Origin: GCA-2684655 sp045105235
GTDB lineage: Bacteria > Planctomycetota > UBA1135 > UBA2386
Length of the DNA: 64,000 nucleotides
Direction: 5' to 3'
Assembly (NCBI GenBank): GCA_045105235.1
Contig: JBGCDH010000011.1
Coordinates: 62,001-126,000, forward strand
Positions 56,621 through 64,000 of this stretch are shown piece after piece; positions within the stretch are counted from its first letter, which is position 1; each line of letters starts with the position of its first letter. The position numbers were made by a program, and so were the translations under genes. The notes below the pieces were generated by a model that ran no database searches, had not been told where the DNA came from, and saw only the letters and a list, made by a program, of their open reading frames with translations.

Positions 56621-58927
56621 ATGAGCGTCATGACCCCACCGATTCTGCGCCTGCTTACTCTCGCCGTCGCGACCACGCTGTCTCTACCTGCACAGCAGTG
56701 GAACGACGAAACGCTGCTCGAAAAAGCGGCGGGCTTCCAGATCACCGATTTGCCGGCACGGCTCGAGCAGGTCGGCCGACTGGTCGAAAGCCAGGATGAT
56801 GCCTACTCGGCGCTGGTCGCGAGAGTGCACGGCGACCACCGCGAATACAGCCTCAAGATCGAACGCCTGCTCAACGAGCTGTGCGACCCCAACTGGCGCG
56901 TCCGCGAAAACGCAGAACGCGCTCTCGTCGAAGTAGGCGGACGTGCCATTCGCACCATCGAGATGCGCCGCGAGAACTACAAGGTGTTGGAGCAGCACAT
57001 TCGCTGCGATCGCATCCTGGCATCGCTTGCCGCCAAGGGCGACGAGCAGGAAGTGCGCGAGCAAAGACTGCTGCAGGGTCTCGTTCGCACCTCGCTATAC
57101 GTTGACGCAAAGCCCGAGCTGCTGCGCGCGCTGCGCAGCGCACTGGGCCACACCGATGCGCCCATCGCCGGCGCTGCCGTGCGGGCGCTAGGGCGCCACG
57201 GCACCGACGACGAAGCCGACGCTGTCGCCAACATGATCGCCTACAAGGGTGGCGTACACCGGTCGATCGCCATCAGCGCACTCGGCCGCATGCCAAGCGC
57301 CAAAGCGCTCGCACACTGCCGTGAGCTGTTGCTCGGCAACGCCGAGGCGCGCAGCGACGGCCCGCTTGCCGGCATCGAGATCGACCAGACCGAAGCCATG
57401 CGCATCGTGCGTGCGTTGCGATCACGCAAGGACACAGATGCCAAGGCGCTGCTAGCCGATCTCGCGAAGCACCCGGACCCCGTCATCAAGAACGGCGCAG
57501 CGATCGTGCTAACGGAGGCCAGCGAAGAACCCGCCGAAGCCACGCTCATCCTGCCCGGCGCCGAGCAGCTCAAGGGCAAACTAGGCAAGTGGTATGGCGA
57601 CTCCATTCTCGCCCACGAGGCCTTCCCCGGCCTCCCCACCGCAGAGCTCTCGCTCAGCGATTGCGCCACCATCGAGTTCCCGCAGCACGAGGTCCAGGCC
57701 AACACCGCAACCATGGTGTTCTTGAACCAGGGCAGCCGTATCTCCGGCGAGATCATCACCATCGATGCCGAGTCGATCAAACTCGCGTCCCCGCTGTTTG
57801 GCGAGCTGACGCTGCCTCGTGGCGAGATTCAGGGCATCGCGCTGGATCCAACACTCAAGAGGTTGGTGGGTGCATCCGTTGACCACGACCGGGTGCGGCT
57901 GAACACGGACAAGTTTGTCGATGGCAAGATCGCCTCGCTGAGTGACGGCAAGATCCGCATCGAAGACGCCGACGGCAAGACCACCGAAGTCGCGGTTGCC
58001 GACGTTCGCGGCATGATCTTCACCAGGCCGCGCCTGTCCGAGGAAGACCCCCTGAGCTACACGCGCGTCGACCTCAGTTCTGGTGAACGGCTGATCGGTT
58101 TTGTGGCCGAGTCCAACGACGCCAACCTCGCTGTCAGCGTGCCACTGATCGGAGCTTCCGTACTGCCGTGGAAGACCGTCTCGCGGGTCGAACTCGGCGT
58201 CGGCGGGGGCGCGATGTGGGGCTTTACGTTGATCGCCGACTACAGCGACAACCAGATCATCGAAGTCGATGACCAGGGCCGCGTAACGTTCAAGCTCGAA
58301 GACATCTTTGGAGCATGGGACGCAGAGTGCCTCGACAACGGCAACCTTCTCATTACCGAGTTCTCGGTGAGCCGCGTGCAAGAGGTCAACCGCGAGGGCA
58401 AGACCGTGTGGCAGTTTGAGGATCTCAAGAACCCCTACGACGCCGACCGCCTGCCCAACGGCAACACCCTGATCGCCGACACGTTTGCGAGCCGCGTCAT
58501 CGAGATCAACCCGGCCGGCGAGATCGTCTGGCGCTACGACCAGGACATTCGCCCGTTCGATTGCGACCGCTTGCCGAACGGCAACACCCTGATCGCCGAC
58601 GTTCTCAAGGACCGCGTCATCGAAGTCACGCCGGACGGCCAAACCGTCTGGGAAGGCAAGAACCTGCCCAACGCGCACGATGCCGATCGTCTTCCCAACG
58701 GCAACACGCTGGTCACGCTGCGCAACAAGGGCGTCGTGGTCGAGCTCGACCGTGACGGCAAGGTCGTCTTCGAATTGACAGGCCTGAGCTCTCCAAGCGA
58801 TGCCGACCGCCTCCCCAACGGCAACACCATCGTCGCTGAGAACACCCGCGCCCGCGAGTTCGATCGCCACGGCAGCGAGGTCTGGAAGAAGGACATGACC
58901 TGGGCCGTTGAGGTCAACCGCTACTAG
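56621..58927 (+). CDS. Exported HEAT-repeat and NHL-like propeller protein
   Basis: 768 residues from ATG 56621 (or 56630). Signal peptide LLTLAVATTLSLPAQQ. HEAT-like helices at about 60-280 (DPNWRVRENAERALVEVGGRA; DAPIAGAAVRALGRHGTDDEA; DPVIKNGAAIVLTEAS). A middle part contains strand repeats resembling those of the NPCBM-bearing protein (KLGKWYGDSILAHEAF, RISGEIITIDAESIKLASP). The C-terminal propeller has four to five blades of about 40 residues, each with DADRLPNGNTLIAD. Probably a surface scaffold; no catalytic site is recognised. Confidence 0.85.
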   Translation: MSVMTPPILRLLTLAVATTLSLPAQQWNDETLLEKAAGFQITDLPARLEQVGRLVESQDDAYSALVARVHGDHREYSLKIERLLNELCDPNWRVRENAERALVEVGGRAIRTIEMRRENYKVLEQHIRCDRILASLAAKGDEQEVREQRLLQGLVRTSLYVDAKPELLRALRSALGHTDAPIAGAAVRALGRHGTDDEADAVANMIAYKGGVHRSIAISALGRMPSAKALAHCRELLLGNAEARSDGPLAGIEIDQTEAMRIVRALRSRKDTDAKALLADLAKHPDPVIKNGAAIVLTEASEEPAEATLILPGAEQLKGKLGKWYGDSILAHEAFPGLPTAELSLSDCATIEFPQHEVQANTATMVFLNQGSRISGEIITIDAESIKLASPLFGELTLPRGEIQGIALDPTLKRLVGASVDHDRVRLNTDKFVDGKIASLSDGKIRIEDADGKTTEVAVADVRGMIFTRPRLSEEDPLSYTRVDLSSGERLIGFVAESNDANLAVSVPLIGASVLPWKTVSRVELGVGGGAMWGFTLIADYSDNQIIEVDDQGRVTFKLEDIFGAWDAECLDNGNLLITEFSVSRVQEVNREGKTVWQFEDLKNPYDADRLPNGNTLIADTFASRVIEINPAGEIVWRYDQDIRPFDCDRLPNGNTLIADVLKDRVIEVTPDGQTVWEGKNLPNAHDADRLPNGNTLVTLRNKGVVVELDRDGKVVFELTGLSSPSDADRLPNGNTIVAENTRAREFDRHGSEVWKKDMTWAVEVNRY

Positions 58928-59119
58928 AGAGACCGCTGGCGGCGGCGGCGGCGGCAACGCCAAGAGCGGCGGCGCCGCCTCCCGACGGAAATACCGGGGA
59001 TCGCGTAACAGGCGCACTCCGAATGCCGCCCCAGGGAGAGCTCGTGGATCCGGCGCACGTAGCGCTCGTTTCTAGTGAGCGTTGACTGCCTGTGAGTCCG
59101 GGCCTCGAAGCATCGCCAC

Positions 59120-62083
59120 ATGCTAACGACAGCCTTCCTCCATCTCGCGCTGCTCACATCAGCGCCGCAAAACCCGCCCGGCAACATCCTCGTGATCGTG
59201 GCCGATGACCTAGGCATCGACCGCGTCAACTGCTACGGCGTGCACAACACGCCGCCCGCGCCAGGTGTTCCGATTTCGGCCATCCCCCCGCACACGCCTG
59301 TGCTAGACGGCCTCGCCGCTAGGGGGATCCGCTTCGAAAACGCGTGGTCCAACCCGATGTGCTCGCCGACACGCGCACTGATCCAAGCCGGTCGATACAG
59401 CCTCCGCACCGGCATTGGCGACTTTATCAGTCAGTTCGACGCCCAAGCCACCACCCTGGACACGGACGAGCACACGACCATTGCCGACGCCTTGGACGCG
59501 ACGCACTTCTCCGGGCTTGTTGGAAAATGGCACCTCGCGGCTGAGCAGCCAGCAGACGCACACCTGATGCACCCACAACAGTCGGGTTGGGACTACTTCG
59601 CCGGCTCGATGTTCAACCTGCTCGGGCAGAGTGGCTGCGGCGGCCCAAACCAAAACTATGACCGCTGGACCAAGGTGACATCGGCCGGCATGAATCCGCC
59701 CGTCGAGACGCCTTGCCACCAGGTCTACGCAACGACCGACACAACGGACGAAGCCATCAACTTCATCCAATCTGCGGGCTCGCTGCCGTGGATGTTGATG
59801 GTCAACTACAACGCGCCGCATACGCCACTGCACGTTCCCGACGGCAATTTCCACACCTACACCAACCTGAGCGCGTCTTCTTCAGACGCCTTGAAAGCGA
59901 AGGCAATGGGCGAAGCCGTCGATTTCCACATCGGCCTTCTACTGAGGAGCATTCCCGCTTCCACACTCGCCAACACCACCATCATCTTCACGGCTGACAA
60001 CGGTACCGCGATACCAGCAGCCGAATACTTTCCCAGCTCACGCAGCAAAAGTACCGTGTACGAAGGTGGCGTCCGCGTGCCGATGATCGTCGTCAGCCCA
60101 GAGACCCCCGTAGCACAACACGGTTCGGTTAGCGCAGCACTTGTTAGTGCCGTGGACCTCTACGCAACGATTGCCGACCTCGGCGGAGCTGCAGTCGACA
60201 CCCGCGACAGCGTCAGCATGAGGCCCTACTTCGTGGACCCGAGCACGCCCAGCATTCGCGACTATCTCTACGCCGAACGCTTCGCACCCAACGGACCAGC
60301 TCCGTTCGAACAGTGGCGGCGCGCCACCCGTGGCCCACGCTACAAGTATGTCCGCCTCGACGCCGAGCTCGAGAACTACACCGAAGAGTTCTACGACGTC
60401 GAAAACGACATCCTTGAGCAAAACAACCTGCTCAACAATCCGAATGGCCTCGATGACCTGACCGAGCTGCCCGAGTTCATCCGACTCAAGCGCGTCATGG
60501 ATTGCGAGATCCCGGATCTTGACCCGGCTTCCGTCGGAGAATGGCAACCAGCCGTTTCTCACGGCGGCACGTTTGGACCTGGCTTCAATGCCGTGCACCT
60601 TTCACTCATTCCGAAAGGTCACTACCGCGGTCACGTCCTCGCCTGGGACGTAAACTACGGGGCAACCGGCGGCCCGTGGGAACAGCGCTGGTCGATTGTG
60701 GACGTCGTTACCCAGCCACAACAGCCGACGTTTGTTGATCGTGTCTTGACCCTGCCCAACAACGGCGGCGATCTGTTCTGCGCTGGCCACGCCTGGAACG
60801 CGGACGGCAACCTGTTTGTGGCCGGCGGCACGTCGTTCTACACGAGCCCCACGCTGCCTCCCTTTGCCGGGGGCCAGCTAACCTACATGTGGGTTCCGCC
60901 ACTGACCGCCGACACGTCATCGGCATGGGTTCAGCAAGCAGACATGCTGCGTGACCGGTGGTATCCCACGGTCAAGTCGCTCGACAAGGACACCATGCTG
61001 GTCCTCGGTGGGCGTGCCCAAAACTGGACGTCGAACGACAACACCTACGAAGTCTTCGAAGTGTCAGGCGGCCTGACGGCTACCAACGAAGGCAACCTAT
61101 ACCCCGGCATCAACGTTCCGGCGATTCCGGCACAGCGCGGCTATCTCAACTTCTACCCGCGCATGACCACGCTGAAGAACGGCGACCTGTTCTTCTCTGG
61201 CTTCTCCAAGGTCTCCCACATTCTTGAGCACACCGGGGGCGGCGCCAACACGTGGGATGCAAAGGGCATTGGTGACGAAGACCGTGTCTACGGCACCAGC
61301 GTGCATCTCCCGAACCTCCCGATGTTTGGCGGTGAAGACGCCGTCCTCATGTTCGGCGGGCGCATCCCAGGCACCACGAACATCAGCCGCTCGATCCAGC
61401 TGTCGCTCCCGGAGGTCAACAACGGCGCATGGCAGACGCTTGACCCGCTCATGAACGAACGCTGGCGCGGCAATGCGGTTGTCCTTCCCGATGCGCGCAT
61501 CTTTGTCGTCGGCGGCGACCGCAACGCCTACCCCAACAACGACCACATCGATGAGGACCCGGTTTTCAACGGCCTGATGCTGACGCTCGGCGAAACCAGC
61601 CCGGGCAACTACAAGGTAGACAGGCAAGTGGTTGGCTGCTGCCTAGGTGGCCGGACCTACCACAGCACGACGCTGCTGATGCCCGACGCTTCGGTATTGA
61701 TCGCAGGCGGAGACACGCGCGAGGTTGACTACCAGGTCTACAAACCGTCCTACCTAACGGACGGGAGCGAGCGCCCCGTGATCTCTACGGTCGACGAAGT
61801 GCTGACCTACGACAGCAACTTCCTCGTTCGGCACGCGGCGCTAAGTAGCGGCGAGCCGGTCGACCGCGTCGTATTGATTCGTTCTGGAACGGTCACGCAC
61901 CACACCGACCACGACCAGCGCTACTACCAGTGCGATATCGTCGCTCAAAACGGTCAGGCGGTGCTCGCCTCAATGCCGTCGAGCAGCAACGCAGAACGGC
62001 ACGCATTGCCCGAGGGTTACTACATGCTGTTCCTGGTCAAGAACGGCACCCCCTCCGTCGCGCGCTGGGTGAAGGTTCAATAG
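59120..62083 (+). CDS. Sulfatase fused to a galactose/glyoxal-oxidase-type copper radical oxidase
   Basis: 987 residues. Residues about 20-440 are an S1-type sulfatase: metal site ADD (28-30), formylglycine motif CSPTR with Cys81, GKWHL, PHTPLH and TADNG. Residues about 545-987 are a kelch-type copper radical oxidase with a C-terminal DUF1929-like domain. Cys554 (DLFCAGH) and Tyr615 (DRWYPT) match the Cys-Tyr cofactor pair of galactose oxidase, and Tyr847-His848 (GRTYHST) plus His927 (TVTHHTDHDQR) the other copper ligands. The N-terminal signal is short (MLTTAFLHLALLTSA). I infer desulfation followed by oxidation of a sulfated glycan. It stands alone between two intergenic regions. Confidence 0.9.
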   Translation: MLTTAFLHLALLTSAPQNPPGNILVIVADDLGIDRVNCYGVHNTPPAPGVPISAIPPHTPVLDGLAARGIRFENAWSNPMCSPTRALIQAGRYSLRTGIGDFISQFDAQATTLDTDEHTTIADALDATHFSGLVGKWHLAAEQPADAHLMHPQQSGWDYFAGSMFNLLGQSGCGGPNQNYDRWTKVTSAGMNPPVETPCHQVYATTDTTDEAINFIQSAGSLPWMLMVNYNAPHTPLHVPDGNFHTYTNLSASSSDALKAKAMGEAVDFHIGLLLRSIPASTLANTTIIFTADNGTAIPAAEYFPSSRSKSTVYEGGVRVPMIVVSPETPVAQHGSVSAALVSAVDLYATIADLGGAAVDTRDSVSMRPYFVDPSTPSIRDYLYAERFAPNGPAPFEQWRRATRGPRYKYVRLDAELENYTEEFYDVENDILEQNNLLNNPNGLDDLTELPEFIRLKRVMDCEIPDLDPASVGEWQPAVSHGGTFGPGFNAVHLSLIPKGHYRGHVLAWDVNYGATGGPWEQRWSIVDVVTQPQQPTFVDRVLTLPNNGGDLFCAGHAWNADGNLFVAGGTSFYTSPTLPPFAGGQLTYMWVPPLTADTSSAWVQQADMLRDRWYPTVKSLDKDTMLVLGGRAQNWTSNDNTYEVFEVSGGLTATNEGNLYPGINVPAIPAQRGYLNFYPRMTTLKNGDLFFSGFSKVSHILEHTGGGANTWDAKGIGDEDRVYGTSVHLPNLPMFGGEDAVLMFGGRIPGTTNISRSIQLSLPEVNNGAWQTLDPLMNERWRGNAVVLPDARIFVVGGDRNAYPNNDHIDEDPVFNGLMLTLGETSPGNYKVDRQVVGCCLGGRTYHSTTLLMPDASVLIAGGDTREVDYQVYKPSYLTDGSERPVISTVDEVLTYDSNFLVRHAALSSGEPVDRVVLIRSGTVTHHTDHDQRYYQCDIVAQNGQAVLASMPSSSNAERHALPEGYYMLFLVKNGTPSVARWVKVQ

Positions 62084-62131
62084 AACCGTCGCTCCGGTGG
62101 CCCCCGCTCGCTGCAGCCGGATCTCGCCCCA

Positions 62132-62255
62132 GTGTCGAGCGCCTGATATCGGGGGGGGCCTTCTGCGGGCGCGAAGACGCCCGTTACGGCGTTGCTGCTC
62201 CTTGGCAGGAAGGATGGAAGCCTGGAACATGCCCCGCCTACCAGGTGCACGACAC
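62132..62255. mobile_element. MITE-like element with terminal inverted repeats, copy B
   Basis: 124 bp between convergent genes. Ends: GTGTCGAGCGCCTGATATCG at 62132 and CCAGGTGCACGACAC ending at 62255, imperfect inverted repeats related to those of copy A (31354-31531). The core 62161-62205 is 89 percent identical to copy A's core in opposite orientation. As in copy A, the right end shares a base with the stop codon of a minus-strand gene. No coding capacity. Confidence 0.65.
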
Positions 62256-63973
62256 TAGCGAAACGCCGGCTGCAGCTCGAGCGGCACGCCACGCCTTCGA
62301 ATGATCTCGCCGAGGGCGAGCACCCGGTCGGCGTCGTCGACCGAGGCTGCGTGGCACCACTCATAGACGGCGAGACGTGTCGTCCCTGGATCGTCTTCGG
62401 CCGTGATGGCGAGCGACATCCAGGCGCGCGCCGCCGCCGGGCCCCGATCGAGCAATGTTGCGACGCCACGCTGCCAAGCGCCCGCACGGAGAGCTGCGGC
62501 GGTTTCGGCCCAAGCAACCGACGAAGAAGCGGTCGGCGCCAACTCCAGGGCACAGCGGCTCTCTTCGTCGAGGTCCGCCATGATGCGCCGCCAGCGAATG
62601 GGCAGCTCGGCGATGGGGCCAAGCTCATCGATCGAGCCGCGAACCTCGTCATAGTGCCCGGCGTAGAAAGCCACCGCGATCCGCTCGAACGCCCAGTCGA
62701 CGCGCCAGAAGTAGGCGCCAACGCCCGTGGCTGCCAAAAGTGCCAGAGCGATGCCGACGCGCACGCGGCGCGTGCCGCGATCGAAGCGCTGCCGAAAGCC
62801 GGCGTCGTTTTCGTAGCGCTCCATGACTTCGAGGCGCTTGCTCTCATCGGGGTGCACGCTGAAAGCTTTGGAACGGAGCGTTTTCGGCGGCGGCAACGCA
62901 ATCTGCGACACCGTGCGAAGAGCGTCGCTGCACGGACCGGCGCCGAGCGCGCGCACCGATGCAACGTCGGCTTCGAATTCGAAACGACGTGCGAGCGTCC
63001 GCACCGCAAGCCATAGAGCGACCACGAAACCGACGAGAATCGCCGCCTGCGCGAGCACGTTGAGCTGATCCGCGTCGAGTAGCTGAAGCGGCGCAAACAG
63101 CATCAGCGGCATCAGAACCGCCAGCATCAGCAGGATGCCCGGGTGCCCCATGCGCGCATGGCCGACCTCGTGTGCGAGCACGCCCGTCAACGAACGCACA
63201 TCCAGCGTTGCCAGCAGTCCATCGGTCAAGCACAGCAAGCGACCGATCGGCAGCGGGCCGACCATCATCGCATTGATCGCGCGACGACCGGTGGGCAAGA
63301 CGAACAAGCGGCGTTGCGAGAATCCGAACTCGCCGACGGCCCGACGCAGCACGCCGCCGCTCGGTTCGGGGATCGTGCGGTGCAAGCCGAATGCAAAACG
63401 AAACCAGAACGGCAAGACGGCGGCGGTCGCAAAGACGAACAGCACCATGCCACAGGTTCGCCCGGCCATCGTCGCGAGCACGGTTGCGTAGAGCTCGCGG
63501 TTCAAAGCAAGCACGTCGAGCGACAAACCAAGCAGCACGAGCGGCAGCAACATCAAGAGCGGCCAACCGAGGCGTAGACGGAACGACGGCCAGACGTCGG
63601 CACGCCGCGGCAATAGCTGGGGGGAAATGCGATAGTCCGTTGGCGGCACGCCCGCCTCGAGCAGCGCATCGACCATGGTGGCAACCCACAGACGCGGCAG
63701 CTCGCCGACGTAGAGCGGCGCCAGGTAGGCCAAGTAGCGAAGCGTGTGGCTGTTTGGAAACAGCCGCTCCACCGCTTCACCGTAGTGCCCAAAGGCAAAC
63801 AGCGCGTGCAAGGACAGCGGCAGAGCCGCCATCGAGAGCCACTTCAGCGAGCGCGGCGGCGGCAGCGGCAGCAGCCGCTTTGAGCGCTGCCCCTGCACCA
63901 AACGCAAAACGATGGCGTTCTGCGCCAGCGTCACCAGCAGCCAAGGCACAACCAGCGTCAGCGACCACATCAA
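62255..63973 (-). CDS. M48-family membrane zinc metallopeptidase
   Basis: About 572 residues, with several transmembrane segments at the N-terminus (MMWSLTLVVPWLLVTLAQNAIVL; RLGWPLLMLLPLVLLGLSLDVL; CGMVLFVFATAAVLPFWF). The zinc motif HEVGH is at His268-His272, with the third ligand in FEFEADVAS. This is the HtpX/Ste24 arrangement. A C-terminal soluble part with helical repeats follows. It probably cleaves misfolded membrane proteins. TTG 63973 or ATG 63970 is the first start in the window, but no stop precedes it before the edge, so the true start may lie further right. Confidence 0.87.
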   Translation of the reverse strand: MMWSLTLVVPWLLVTLAQNAIVLRLVQGQRSKRLLPLPPPRSLKWLSMAALPLSLHALFAFGHYGEAVERLFPNSHTLRYLAYLAPLYVGELPRLWVATMVDALLEAGVPPTDYRISPQLLPRRADVWPSFRLRLGWPLLMLLPLVLLGLSLDVLALNRELYATVLATMAGRTCGMVLFVFATAAVLPFWFRFAFGLHRTIPEPSGGVLRRAVGEFGFSQRRLFVLPTGRRAINAMMVGPLPIGRLLCLTDGLLATLDVRSLTGVLAHEVGHARMGHPGILLMLAVLMPLMLFAPLQLLDADQLNVLAQAAILVGFVVALWLAVRTLARRFEFEADVASVRALGAGPCSDALRTVSQIALPPPKTLRSKAFSVHPDESKRLEVMERYENDAGFRQRFDRGTRRVRVGIALALLAATGVGAYFWRVDWAFERIAVAFYAGHYDEVRGSIDELGPIAELPIRWRRIMADLDEESRCALELAPTASSSVAWAETAAALRAGAWQRGVATLLDRGPAAARAWMSLAITAEDDPGTTRLAVYEWCHAASVDDADRVLALGEIIRRRGVPLELQPAFR

Positions 63974-64000
63974 AACGCCATCCAGCGTGCTGGCGCCGGG

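Noticed and set aside
1..64000. CRISPR arrays, prophage or complete insertion sequences
   Set aside because: No regularly spaced repeats, phage structural genes or transposase-like frames were found on either strand.

Overview
The window looks like a chromosomal segment of a Planctomycetota bacterium. It is GC-rich and carries long genes for secreted, signal-peptide-bearing proteins. A 21-kb minus-strand run combines BatA/VWA-type proteins, a DUF4175-like membrane protein, coiled-coil proteins, squalene-cyclase-type alpha/alpha repeat proteins, HtrA-like proteins, an NPCBM-type module and a PQQ-like propeller; this combination is what I associate with that phylum. There is also a sulfatase. 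The assignment rests on gene content only; no rRNA is present. I see no CRISPR array, prophage or complete insertion sequence. One tRNA (Arg-CCG) is present.

0-12 kb: a left-edge fragment of a histidine-kinase-like protein with a degenerate H-box, two related lipoproteins, yqeY-gyrA (overlapping), a CinA-like protein, mutY, fabI, a DUF1963-type protein, a TPR lipoprotein, and a cysteine-synthase-like gene translationally overlapped with a MoxR AAA+ ATPase. 12-21 kb: a probable new structured RNA with a strong intrinsic terminator, a frataxin (cyaY) gene, a sensor kinase, an RluA-type pseudouridine synthase, an enhancer-binding-protein-like regulator that lacks GAFTGA, and an ECF sigma / anti-sigma / exported-protein block.

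21-35 kb: tRNA-Arg, an M61 peptidase, a CDGSH protein followed by a cysteine-rich in-frame tail, lexA with a candidate operator, a hemerythrin-like protein, a DEDDh exonuclease overlapped with a 4HBT thioesterase, an FG-GAP repeat protein without a signal peptide, a GluR0-like glutamate-receptor potassium channel, and a BtuF/BtuC/BtuD-like metal-chelate importer.

35-56 kb: thirteen minus-strand genes, many overlapping by 1-4 bases, apparently one envelope-associated operon. It contains one HtrA protease with an intact triad followed by two HtrA-like proteins that lost all three catalytic residues. One coiled-coil protein appears split from its C-terminal domain by two in-frame stop codons. 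The MoxR ATPase that often accompanies such VWA genes lies 30 kb away.

56-64 kb: a HEAT/propeller protein, a 987-residue fusion of a sulfatase and a galactose/glyoxal-oxidase-type copper radical oxidase in which the key residues of both halves are visible, and an M48-type membrane metalloprotease. The fusion is the most striking single gene. Two related inverted-repeat elements (31.4 and 62.1 kb) both sit between convergent genes, and short 15-21-bp in-frame tandem duplications recur in many unrelated genes.
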